DNA from: Prunella strophiata
Taxonomy: Eukaryota > Chordata > Aves > Passeriformes > Prunellidae
Direction of reading: 5' to 3'
Assembly (NCBI GenBank): GCA_036583965.1
Contig: JAZBQD010000019.1
Coordinates: 17,475,085 to 17,539,084 of the forward strand
DNA length: 64,000 nucleotides
Each line of letters begins with the position of its first letter. Positions within the stretch are counted from its first letter, which is position 1. A program made the translations under genes and the position numbers. The notes beneath the pieces were generated by a model. It did not search any database. It worked only from the letters and a program-made list of their open reading frames with translations, and was not told where the DNA came from. Positions 13,714-25,070 of the stretch are shown here, in pieces.

Positions 13714-13778
13714 CACATCAGGTCCACCCATTTGGCCAGGAAGCACCTTTTTCAAGAGAAATGGAGCCCTTCTACAAG
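13714..13778 (+). CDS. FOXN3: FOXN3 internal coding exon (65 nt, after the forkhead domain)
   Basis: FOXN3 is a nuclear forkhead-family transcription factor, mostly described as a repressor linked to cell-cycle checkpoint and metabolic control. Read with two bases carried in from the previous exon, this 65-nt exon encodes 21 full codons that include [17 protein letters not shown] recognise this as FOXN3, roughly residues 228-248 of the 490-residue human protein, just beyond the DNA-binding domain. The acceptor is a pyrimidine-rich stretch ending ccctttag at 13713; the donor is aag|gtaggt at 13779. The exon leaves one base (g), which completes a GAT (Asp) codon at the next exon, exactly as FOXN3 needs. 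Because 65 is not a multiple of 3, skipping it would shift the frame, so it should be constitutive. All three frames are open here, so frame choice rests on the protein match and on phase. Antisense open frames over it are shadows. Confidence 0.95.
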
Positions 13779-15813
13779 GTAGGTGATAGATACTACAGTC
13801 TTGGAGTAACTGTTCTACTTGAGAAATAACTTCTACAAATTGCACAGCTTTTTTGATACTCACCTGGCAAGAAATAACCAAATGTTTTTTTGTTTCCTTT
13901 ACCCTTTCTCCTTTATTGCGCATCTGGTGCCTTGAAAATGACGGTTTACCACGTACAGTGAGTGTAGTCTGTGAAAGTTGCTGCTTTTTTTCTTTCCTCA
14001 GATCATTAAATTGCTTGCTGTAATATGTGGTGAAGGGTGGCTTTTTGGTTTTTTCCCCTTTGTGTGGATAAAGAATGCCCAGAAGGAAATGTTCCAGGAA
14101 CATCACTTTTAGCTCTGTGAATGAAACAGGGTTGTTCTTTGAGAGAGATATTTTTTTTTATTCCTTAATTGTGCTGGTAGCAAAAGGTACCAGAAGGTAG
14201 GTAGCCATGATATAGGTGGGGAAAACAGTGTCAGAGTGTTTGTCTCAAGAAAGCTACCATGGTTAATGGTGCTTATATTCATAGAACAGTGTTAAATACA
14301 ATTTCCATTGTATGGACAATATATACAGAAGCTATATGACTGCAGTTTTGATAGCTGAAAATTTTCAGTCTACTTTACCAGACTTCTTAAAGTAGTTTTT
14401 CACTGCTGTGTCTGTTTATATTTCTGCCATTGAGTACATCACTTTTAAAGGAGGTGTCTTAGGAACACAGAAGGCTGTGTCCCCAGACTGCAAGTGTTTC
14501 TCTATGGTGCAAAGTAACTTACACCACTGAGGATCATTTTATGGTCTTTGCAAGGATTTATCCATGAGTTGTCTCAGTTTCCTTTTCATTCTCCTGATAC
14601 CAAGACTTTTCTGGTCTTTCTTCTGACAGAAAATGCTATATAATGTTCTCAGGAGCATTTATCCAAATCACCTATGATCGAGCTTTACTCACAACAAGAC
14701 ACACAAGCAAATAATTCATTGTCAGGCAGCATTACCTTCTACACACCAAAGCAGAAGTAGAACCTCAGCATCTGAGGTTTACCTGAGAATATTTTTCAAG
14801 TTAATTCCTTGCACATATCTAAGAATTTGCATAACTCTGTTTAATATCTATGCTGAGATTTGTTCAAGTGAGTTTTAAATACATTAAAACATTCAGATTA
14901 TTTCTTATCACTAGGAGATGGTATCAATTGTAGAGATTAGCTGCTTTTGGCTTTACTCTGATCAGATAGATCTGCTACCTTTACAGTCCTTCCTAATGAG
15001 AAGAACTAGATTTTAAATATTTTTTTTGTAAGGAAAAAGAACTATTGTGAAATAGCTTGATTTGTTTCACTTTTTCAACAATTCTGATTTTAAATTTGTA
15101 TCTGCACATACGTAGTCTTCGTAGTCTGAGTTGATAAAATGTAAACTTGCTCTGTCAAGTCTGTATGGCAGAAATGTTTTACCTTTTCTTAAGATGCAAG
15201 ATACCAGGAATTAATAACAGCTGTTTTTGTAGTCCTCCCTATCTCAGTTGTTGCTTAAAGCCTTCTCACAACAAAGAAGAATACACTGTTCTCTACCCTT
15301 TTCTCCTCTGCCCTGTTCTGCCTTCTGTATTGGGGTGGAAAATCTAAAAGCCCAAAACTTTCCAACATATTAAAGAAACAGAGAAAAGAGATGACTGCTT
15401 TTTCAAGCAACTGGCAAAGCCTAACAGACCTTTAACTGAGTTGACATTCTGTGTTGCCATTTCAAGTGGAAAATGCAGCCAAGTTGGACTGTAATGTACA
15501 TGATACAACTGAGGTTGGAAGGATGAGAGAGTATGAAGAAAAACCTCATTAAAGAAATCTTTTAACACTTCCTGGTTATAATTTTAAAGCAAGAAGATAA
15601 ATCAAGGAAGCCTTCCTTTCTGTCTTTTTGCTTTCATTTCTGTCTTTGGATTTTCCCCTGCAATAGGCTCTTTAATATGTAGGCTTTAGTAGGTTGCACA
15701 GAAATAGTGCATCCACCTCTTTGCCTGCTTCTTTGAGCGTCTTTTTCCAGAAGACCCATGTGAGAAATGGTGACAGTGCAGGGAGGTGTGAAGTGAGGTG
15801 TAGGTATTTGTTA
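13779..15813 (+). other. FOXN3: Start of the large FOXN3 intron, no supported gene
   Basis: Begins with the donor gtaggt. The rest is AT-rich with no recognisable gene. The 156-codon open frame on the minus strand at 13636-14106 runs antisense across the coding exon and is explained by it and by low stop density. Confidence 0.8.
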
Positions 15814-16241
15814 TGATGCCTTGAGAGGCTCCCTGGAACAGAGGCTAGACAGTGGTAAAGGAATAAAGTAGGTATTTATTAAAAGGCCTTCAAAGGATAC
15901 ACCTTGGGCAATAAAAGAGCCTGGCCACTGCTCCACCCAAGATGGGTCACGAGTTTTCACACTTTGATAAGTTTTGGTGCATTTACATATTGGGGTTAAT
16001 TGTCTATTTACAGCTTCAGGTTATGAAGTCCTGTCCTCCCAGATTGCTCTCCTCAACTTGCCATTGCTTATACTTTTTGGGCCTGAAGCTGCAATGGTAT
16101 CCTTGGTTCTTGGGCTGTGGAAAAGGATTGTTTTGTCTAATTGAACTGTGAGAACTTGCTAACACTTCATATAAAGTTCAGAGTTATATGCTAATGCAGT
16201 ACAGAACCTGGAAAATACAAAAGCTGAAACTTAAGGCATCA
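15814..16241. mobile_element. Solo LTR of an avian endogenous retrovirus
   Basis: A 428-bp element with perfect 9-bp terminal inverted repeats: TGATGCCTT at 15814-15822 and AAGGCATCA at 16233-16241. It begins TG and ends CA as retroviral LTRs do. Inside are AATAAA at 15862 and ATAAAA at 15911. The body (for example 'ggtatttattaaaaggcctt' and 'gttaattgtctatttacagc') is familiar to me from abundant songbird solo LTRs. No internal gag/pol sequence adjoins it on either side, so it is a solo LTR left by recombination. An exact flanking target-site duplication is not seen: TGTTA before it recurs only 11 bases after the right end. Which strand is sense is not decided. Confidence 0.8.
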
Positions 16242-16823
16242 GTCAGTACCTGTGTTACATGACCATCTGAAGTGTTTTTCCAGTGCTTATAGTCAGCTTA
16301 ATGCAATCAGGAGAATGAAAAATTGACTCAGTTATTGGTTTCAAGTTATGGTCCTGCCTTTGGATTGGCAAAAGTTGAGGTAACAAAGGGATTTTAAACT
16401 ATTTTTACTTGATAATTGTTCTAGCTATGATTGAAAAGAATGTTCACTGTGTTATAGACAATAATACAGAATGCTTCTGTAATTATAGTAAATGTGATAT
16501 TCATATGCGCTTGTCACACCTCATTTCTTCTGAGTTCTTAAGAAAAATGTTCTTTTTCTGGTCTGAGGAAATGAAGGGAAAAAAATTCCACAATGTAAGT
16601 AGTGCTTTCTTTAGCCAAGAAGACTGGTAGATGCTCCTGGTTTCCATTCATTTTATATCAGAACTATTTGGCAAAATAATGTTAACCATTGCAAAGAGTT
16701 TAACATATTTCTTCTGAGAAAGTGGCTGAGAAAACAGTTATCTGTGTACCTCAAAATAGCAAAGAAAGAGAAAGGGAGGCTAAAATTCATTTTAGCTATT
16801 CTCTGTCCTTAATATTTTTGACA
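16242..16823 (+). other. FOXN3: FOXN3 intron between the LTR and the tandem duplication
   Basis: AT-rich intron sequence. No gene, repeat family or strong regulatory signature was recognised. Confidence 0.75.
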
Positions 16824-17603
16824 TTTTCTGTTATTTTCTGGCTTTGTAATTTTTGAATAAAATTAGTGAAATATAATTTACGCCGTTCGCGTTTTGCCTA
16901 TGAATTTTATTAGATACAGGATGGCTGCCTAGGTTTTGTGGTTTTTTTTGGTGAGGATCATGGTTCTGTTGTTCTTATCATTAACTTTTAAAAAAAAAAA
17001 AACCAATTTACTCTGTATTGAGTGAGTCCTAGGACCTTCAGTCTTACCAGACTCCAATGTCTTCTCTCAAAACTAACCCGTGTGTCCATGGACATTGCTG
17101 TGTTCTAGCTTTCAGAATTTTCATATAAAATGGGTTTTTGCTCTTGCTGCTTTTCTTTTTCTGTTATTTTCTGGCTTTGTATTTTTTGAAGAATTTTGAA
17201 ATATATTTACGCCGTTCTCTTTTTGCCTATGATTTTATTAGATACAGGATGGCTGCCTTAGGGTTTTGTGTTTTTTTTTGGTGAGGATCATGGTTCTGTT
17301 TGTTCTTAGCATTAACTCTTTAACCATTTACTCTGTATTGAGTGAGTCACCTGCCTAGATACTTTTTGTAGTCTAGAGCTCCTGCTAGGTGATGGTTGCT
17401 CCCTATGTCCTTGTGCTGCTTGGTCTTCTTGAGAAAAGTCCCATGCAGAGCTTAATTTAGGTAGGACCTTCAGTCTTACCAGACTCCAATGTCTTCTCTC
17501 AAAACTAACCCGTGTGTCCATGGACATTGCTGTGTTCTAGCTTTCAGAATTTTCATATAAAATAGGGTTTTTGCTCTTGCTGCTTTTCTTTTTCTGTTAT
17601 TTT
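16824..17603. repeat. Imperfect two-copy tandem duplication
   Basis: Copy 1 spans about 16824-17160 and copy 2 about 17157-17603. Both start at the same 14-mer (ttttctgttatttt), which occurs at 16824, 17157 and again at the far end at 17590. The last block (17030-17170 and 17462-17603) differs by about one base. The first block (16828-17028 and 17161-17348) differs mainly by small insertions and deletions, many in homopolymers. About 115 bases present in copy 2 (17349-17461) are missing from copy 1. Confidence 0.93.
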
Positions 17604-20600
17604 TTTGTAGCTTGTTACTGTACATATTGTGTGTTTGTTTCAAATAATGGCTTTTTTTTTTTTTAATCTGCTGTATGGACAGCCTCTGTTCCCACTGTTT
17701 TTTCTGTTCTGATCTGTCATAACACATGCATTTTTATGTAACTAAAATATATGTGAGGAAAAAGTCCTTGTGCTGGAAAATATCTAGACATATTCTAAAC
17801 TCTTAAGGAACTTATACTGTGGAAGATATGTGGGGCCATAGTCACATTAACTTCAGGACCTTAAAACTAATATATGGTGTTCTGAAAAGGGCAGTTTGCC
17901 TTGCCTCTGCTCTGATCTTGGGTGTGAAGCTCGTGTTACAGACTTGAGCAGGCAGTTGCTCACAGATCAGCTGTAATAATGAAACTATTTTGCTGTTAAT
18001 ATGTCTGACATTCTTCTTGAATAAACTAAAAATACATCTTCAAATTACCTTTTAGCAGCAGTCATTATAAATTCCAGTGGCTGTGTGCCACCTGTAAGAT
18101 CTAACTGGACTGTGGAGGGGTTTGGTTTAATTTCTTAAAGATGTAACTTATCTTTTGGGGGAAAATACACCAAAACAACAAAGTTACTACTCTTTTTTAC
18201 TTTTACTTGCCCTCGCACTTTAATAAATTAAATGCAGCACATTACAATGCCTTTTTGTATCAAATTTATTCTGTTTTGATTTGTCTTTGTTGTCTGGGGA
18301 AGGAGAGTGAACCTGGGTCATCCAGTCCCTATTGCTGTTGAAAAAAAAATGGAGATGGGCCTCCTCACTGACACTTAATGGTCCACCTTCCAGTTGTGCC
18401 TGACCTACTGTAAGCAGAGCTGTGATCCTTGCCAAGTTGTCTGTGTTCTGGTGTGAGCAAGGTCCTCCACTTCCTCTTCTGACAGTCAGCACAATTTAGA
18501 TCTGCTGCCTGTGCATGTTACATGATATGACCTTTTTCCTCAGAGATCCTGCCTGACCTGGATTCACACCTGTGAACTGGATTGCAGCAGTCAGTGAACT
18601 GAATTCAGACAGTATGGCTTTCCTTGGAAGCCATGATTCTCTTTTAATGAGGATGGAAAGAAAGATTGGAAAAATCCATCCCCTTGAGAGTGCAGAAGAG
18701 GAGCAGTGAGGAGTTGCATGAGGCTTGTTGTCCCTCTTGGCTGAGGGAGCCTGAGAAAGGAGGGATTACCCTCCCCAGATCATGGTCTGCTTAGTTCTTT
18801 CTCTACCAGCAGCTGCAGAGAGTAGGCATCCTCATGCTCCAGAGCAGAGCAGGGCATAGGATGCTTACTGGGGATGACTTGCCCTCTTCTCCTCTGGGAA
18901 AGCACTGTATGAGAGACACTTTATTCTCTGATACTTGAAGCAGCCCGTGTGCCATCTGCCTTGGTCCTGCTGCCATGGCTGTAGCTGGCACCACCTGTGA
19001 GAAGCTTTGATGGGAAAGAATTGGAAGACACTGTCCTCACAGGGTCAGATGTCACCAAAACCAGTGTGAGATGAAGATTCCACAGTTTGTTGAAGAGTAG
19101 AAATGGAAACTCTGGGCACTGCTACTCCATTGACCCTTATCACCCTCAGTCCAGGTTGGTGGCTTTCTGACATCTGACACCTGGCCATAATGTGAGACTT
19201 TAAGGAAGGTACCAAAACACATGGATCACTTTATTCTTAGTTGAGAATGGTGAGTTATTTGAGCTAGAAAATTGCATTCATAATAAGGAAGTTTCTTTTG
19301 TATGAACAGACCAGAAATGAGATGTCCTACATAAAAAGATGAGGAACCAGTTTATTTTGAACATGTGCATACAATTGTACAGAGATCTTTTTCTTCTCTA
19401 ATGAGCTTGAGAATCCTTGAAAGGTCCAAACAAGCCATTTAATTTCTTTCCCATTAAGTATTTGTGAGAAATAAGAGAGGAGATTTGAGACTTCACCTTT
19501 CCAAGCATTAGCTGTTAGTGGAAGCAGTTGTTGAGGTGCAAATAAACCAGCAGGGAGGAGGCAAAAAGGGGGCATTTTTTTCTTATTTCCCTTGAAAATG
19601 CTAAATTAGAAGCTTTCATTCTTATAAATGAAGACATCCAGCCTATGTTTTTATGTTAATAGTGGCATTAGGATAAGAATGTAACAATACTGAGGCCTGG
19701 TTTCTTTGGACAAGTATTGCCCACACCAACTACTCAGCCTTTACTCTGGAGAGGCTGGGAGGAGTTGGTTTTTTACTTTCAAGAGTAAAGCCTTTCAAAA
19801 GGGAGCTTGACAACAAAATCACTAAGAGAAGATGCCTGTGTGCATGCAGCCACATATATTTTCTGTCTGATAATGGGAAAATATGAAATGTTTTTGTAAA
19901 ACACCACCAACAAATACCCAGGAGCCCTGCAAGCACAGTGGGCTTCTTTCTCCTGGTGGAAATTCAGTTCATCTTCTCTTTCCACTGGGCAAGCAGAACA
20001 GGTGCAAGTCCTGGGCATGTAGGGGAGAGGTACAGCCCATCCTGGAACACAAGGTGCCTGTACCTTCTGGTGCTAACAGGGCTGAGGAGAAGGAGGAACA
20101 GGGGAGAGCTGAAAAGACAAGAAACTTCAGCTAGGCTCATGTGCATTTAACCTTCAGAATTGCATGTCACACCTCAAAGGAAAACTAACCCTGGAGAGGA
20201 CTGCTCTCATTTCTTCTACTGCCTAGAGGGGCAAACAAAAAGAACGTGGCAAGGTACTGTACATATTACAGATAATTTAATATTATATAATACTTAAATG
20301 TTATGGTGACCATAAGGAAAAGGCCAAAAGCAATACAAAATAATCCAGCCTTAGGATTGGTAGATTTAGGTGCTGTGATCTATAATGCAGTCTTGGGCAA
20401 AACTCTTAAGGCCCAAATCCAACAAAACCTTTATTTCTTAATGTATATTTGGGCATCTCCTGCTCCCAAGAACCTAAATACATTTTCTTGCTTTGGGGTT
20501 ATAATTTCTTGATTTTGTGCTCTGTGAGATGAGGATAATAATGGTGCTTTTCACCGCCCAGAGCTGTCAGTCTACAAAATATTGGCTCTGCATCATATTC

Positions 20601-20789
20601 TGATGCTTCACTAATGGAAGAACCTTAAACAGGGGGAGCATAACTGTGAAAAGCAACAAAACTCTGTATTAGCTATTGCAGGGAAGTGAATTTTGGTTAG
20701 TTTTTCTTTCCCCCCAGTTGAACTCTTTACTCTGAGAGATACACTTGGAAAATGACTGTTTTCTGTAGAGACCTGGAGGGGTTGAGGAT
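17604..20789 (+). other. FOXN3: FOXN3 intron, no supported gene
   Basis: AT-rich intron with short poly-A and poly-T runs. Open frames are short and unrecognised. No mobile element was identified. Confidence 0.75.
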
Positions 20790-20813
20790 CTAGTTCCAAT
20801 GTATTGGAACTAG
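20790..20813. repeat. Inverted repeat, 11-bp arms, 2-nt spacer
   Basis: CTAGTTCCAAT at 20790-20800 and ATTGGAACTAG at 20803-20813 are exact reverse complements separated by GT. Confidence 0.95.
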
Positions 20814-21038
20814 TTACTTTCATCAGCAGAGCATTAAACCTCTTGACTTCATCATGTTTTCTCTTCAACTTCTGCTTCTCTGAGCTGCCATTCCACTGTC
20901 TTTGAAAAAAAATGGTGACAGTCATGCTCTGTTTGCTGGTGAGTTGGTTTGGGTGAACATACTGAATTAACAACAATGCTGCTATACCTTGTTAGAATAA
21001 ATCACTTTTCTTTCACATAGCATAATTATTTAAATCAG

Positions 21039-21115
21039 GTTTTTTTTTCCCTGTTTTTTTTCCTCTTTTTTTTTTTTTTTTCCTTTCTGTTTTTTTTCTA
21101 ACCCTCCCACCCCCC
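21039..21115. repeat. Long pyrimidine tract
   Basis: About 75 bases that are almost wholly T and C on the + strand, including a run of 17 T, broken only by isolated G and A bases, and ending in a C-rich run (accctcccacccccc). Confidence 0.93.
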
Positions 21116-24100
21116 ACATGAAGGATACCTGACAATCTCTTCAGGAGTTTCTTTTCAGGAAGATGATTCACATGGTACTTCCGTAGAGACTGAATATTTG
21201 AATAATTTATTTATTATTAGCATTCAGTGTGTTTGCAGTGGTATTATTGAAGAAATAAAATTAAGTCAGAGGGGTTGTGCAGTGTGTCCCTAAGGGAGTA
21301 ATTTGAACAGCAGAGCTCTCCTTTGTTTGGGAAAGTGGGTAAACTCCTAGAGGGGCTTCTAGGGTCCTGAGGGTGCTGGTAAGGGCTCCTGTTTGTGAGA
21401 GGATTTTGTAATGGCCTTAGCACTGTACAGTCAATTAAAAAATCCTAATGAGTGACTGAATTTTGCAGTGATTCCTACAGAAGTGGTGACTTTGGGGTAA
21501 CATTTTTAGCTCTGCATTCTGTGTAGGGTGTGTATGTAGCGGTGCAGTTTGTATGTAGTCTTTTTATACCTGTTTTTCTAGCTGAGTGTGTAAAATATGG
21601 CAAAAGCTGTTATTTATGAAGTGCCTGAAGTGTGGTCCTGCTAACATTGGTGTTAAAACCATTAGTATGGAAATGGGACCTCTAGCTGTTTATATTCCCT
21701 GTGACCAAAAGGTCTGAGCTACCTTTGGTCTCTGAAGTTGAGAAGGAAGAAAACTGAACTCCATCAGACAGGTCTTGATAATGGTAGATCACATTGCAGA
21801 GTACACAAAGATAAGTTGAATTCCTGATGTGTTTAAACTCAGTAACTTACGTTTCATATCTGCTATGGGTGTCTTTACTATCTTTACAGATAACTCTGCT
21901 TATTTTGTAACAGCCCTGTGTAGTGACTTTTGAAATTTTACATCTGAGTGACTCAAGATGAAGTTTACTGACGTTGTTTACTTCCCTTGGCAACTGGAGA
22001 GTGTGGATGAGTGTTGCAAGGCAAGTTCTACCACAGTATTAAGCTTGGGCAGAGGTTCTGGCCACAGGTCTACTCACCTGTTCTGCCTTCAGTCAACTGC
22101 TGTGTGAGTGGTGGCAGTAAAACAGCACTTTGCAGAGCACACCAGAGAGAGAAGTAACTGCTACAAGTCCTGCAGTACTGGTCTGGCTGCCTCAGTAACT
22201 GCTGTAGTGTAGGAGGGAAAACATACAGGAGTTACCCCCAAAGCATGAAGGAGGTAAGGAGCTGAGTGGTGCTTGCCTTGGCAGGTCAGTGCTGAGGTAA
22301 CCTACAGGTACTGTTTTTCCAAGGATGCTGTTAAATGGCTTCATTTCTGTTCTTAGTTTATTTTCAGGTTGGTCCTGCAGGTGATGTGTGGCTATGACTT
22401 TGCAATCTGAACACTAGAATCTACTTCCTTTAAATTGGCTGTAGCTGATCTCAGCTTTTTTAGGAAAAGTATTTTCTGTGACTGACCCTTCTGTAGGCAT
22501 CAGCACAGGTGCTTTTGTCTAGAGACGTGTTCCAATGTTCTTCCCACAAACACACATACAGGATTGACTTAAAAATGGAAAACTGACCATGGTGCTCTTG
22601 GGTTTCAGTTGTAGTAAAGAGGGATACTAGATAGAGCAAAAGAAACTACAAGTTCCTGTTCAGTGACTTTTTCCTTTACTAGGACTGCCAAACATCCTCC
22701 AATGTTTTCCTTTCCATGCCAGGAGCTGCAGTCTGCTCTAAGAGTGAGGGCTGTTTGCCTGTTGTGATTGCTTGCATCCAGGATTACTGGGTACCTGGTG
22801 GCACAGTGAGAGCATCTCCTAAGGGGCTGTCGTGTGGCTGGGAAGTGTACTGGCTGTGATCACTGCAGATATGGAGACAAGTCTGGCAGCAGCTGGTATC
22901 AAACCTTTCCTCTCAGTGAAGTTTGGGGCTAGGCTACTTCTGCCTAGGCTGGGACTTTGAGCAGTAAATTTCAGTGGCCTGTGACAGGAATATAGCACAC
23001 TACCAGTTAGATCCCATATTACAGGAGGCGTTCTCTGAAAAAGTCACAGTTAAAAATTAGTGGTGAAATTTGTATAGTATCTTGGAAAATGGTAGAGTAT
23101 GGAAAGATTTATTTTCTGTAACTGTGAAATTATTGTGACTATTGCCATCAAAATCTCTGGGCTGATGAGCTGGAGCATATGCTCCGTGCTGAGAGCTTGT
23201 GAATGTTTGGCATTCCTAAAATGTGAAGGTGGCTGATATTAGAAGCAATCTTGGCTTTCATAATTCTAGAGTCTGAGAGCACAGCTAGAAGAGAGGCATA
23301 TGCCTGTGCTTTACATGGAGATTACTAAAATAAGAATATTATTGCAGTTGTGTTGCTATGAGCAGTTTTGGTGATGTGCAGATTGCTATGAGCAAGGGAA
23401 CGCTGTTGTCAAGTCAGGCTGTTCTTAGACTATGTCAGATTTCTTCAGCCAGACCTATATTAAGAAAATTAAAACAGAAGGTCTAGGAATTCTTAGGATG
23501 CTTTCTTGCTGTGACCTGTGTGTATGATGGGCAGTCACCTTTTTTGGATCTCTGGGGAAGCCAAAGCTTCCTAGCTAGTAAAAAGAGGAAAATTATGGGA
23601 CAGACAGTGATGGTGATCAAGTCTAAGCAATGTTTGTGTCTTGTGAGTTTTCTTGTACGCTGTCTGTGTTAATGATGGCCATGGCTAACATTGGCAGTAA
23701 TTTTTGCCCTCTAACATGCTAGAAATTTCTTCCTGTTGGTCAGAGCAGATCTCTGTTCTGCTGGTAAGTTCTTGATTATATTCAAGGCATTTCTTAAACA
23801 TCCAAAAAAATGGCAAATTAACAGAAATGGAATATTACTAGGAGAGCTTAATTTTGTTTGAAATGTTGAGAAAAGTAGAAGCTATATTAAATTGATTCGG
23901 GTGGTCAGTGGCTTGCACATTTCACTGCTATGCCTTATTTAAGCTAAGTGTGAAAAAATCCATTGGTTTCAGATATTGGAATAAATCTTGCTGCTAGAAA
24001 TTCTTGAGCTGTACACTTGAGGAGTATGCAGAGCCATGGGATCACACAGTTTGTTCTTACAACTATGAATTCATAATTTGATTTTCCTGAAATTCATAAC

Positions 24101-24240
24101 AGACTAGTGAATGAATTGGGACTGCAAGAGGAAAGGAGGCAGGATTTTTTTTCTTTTTCAGGAGAAGTACATTGTGTTCAGAAACCTGAAAACCAAAGCC
24201 AGGGCATCTTTTGGGGTAAGTAGTGCTTTGCACAACAGGT
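21116..24240 (+). other. FOXN3: FOXN3 intron, no supported gene
   Basis: Intron sequence of ordinary composition with no open frame long enough to note and no recognised repeat family. Confidence 0.75.
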
Positions 24241-24262
24241 TTCAAACTACTAGTAGTTTGAA
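24241..24262. repeat. Perfect 22-bp palindrome
   Basis: TTCAAACTACT is followed directly by its reverse complement AGTAGTTTGAA with no spacer. CAGGT before it and ACCTG after it could extend the pairing across a 4-base bulge. Confidence 0.97.
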
Positions 24263-24621
24263 GTACACCTGCCAAGACAGTAGACTGTGAACATGAACCT
24301 ACTGTACACAGCACTTCTTCCTTGCATCCTTTGTAAAAGAAAGCAAAGCTGCACCTAGATCTTGACAGACAAACTTTTACAAAACAGTGCTCTCCAATCA
24401 GCAAAGGTGGATAAACTCAGTTTCTTATAAGTGTAAGAGTCTGTAAGACTTTTAGACTATAAAAGATTTTATCATATGTTGAATGCATATGTTAATGCTG
24501 ATCACAAGTTAGCATAGAAAATGCAACTTTTCTTTAAATTATTTTAGGACAACCTTCGTCAACTTGGAAATAAGATTATAGGATCTTTGGCTTCACCTAC
24601 AGGTTATTTCTCTTAGTTTCC

Positions 24622-24645
24622 TTTTTTTTTTTTTTTTTTTTTTTT
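24622..24645. repeat. Poly-T run (24 T)
   Basis: An uninterrupted run of 24 T. No retrotransposon body was seen beside it. Confidence 0.95.
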
Positions 24646-25048
24646 GGTTAGAATGTCATAGTGCTTGGAATTGGATACAATAAAAATAATAAATTCTCTT
24701 TGTCTCTGATAATATTTATTTCTGTGTCTAGCCTGTCATTTTGCTCTCTAGTGCACAAGAAGGATAAGGTGAAATTAAATTAAAATTACATATACAGTGA
24801 TGGGAAATTGCAGTCCTGATTTTTACATACACTCATATTTTGAGTCAAGATACTCGCAACTTTTCCTGCATATCTTTCATTTTTATATTTCAACATCCAT
24901 GCTTTGCATCTTTTAAACACAGTTTATTTACTTTGTGTGAATACATGTGTTGTTTTTGGTTATAATAAAATAGGAAATGTGCTTTGGGTACCAGAAATTG
25001 AGTTTCAACACTCAGTTTCTGATATTAATACATTAAGTAACTTGTTTC

Positions 25049-25070
25049 TTCTTGTTTCTTGAAACAAGAA
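25049..25070. repeat. Inverted repeat, 10-bp arms, 2-nt spacer
   Basis: TTCTTGTTTC and GAAACAAGAA flank TT. The left arm overlaps a direct repeat of cttgtttctt (25041-25050 and 25051-25060). Confidence 0.95.

Noticed and set aside
13636..14106. 156-codon minus-strand open frame.
   Set aside because: It runs antisense over the FOXN3 exon and its flanking intron, crosses the splice sites, and resembles no known protein.
15809..16257. TGTTA on both sides of the solo LTR as a target-site duplication.
   Set aside because: The right-hand copy lies 11 bases beyond the LTR end, not directly beside it, so it is probably chance.
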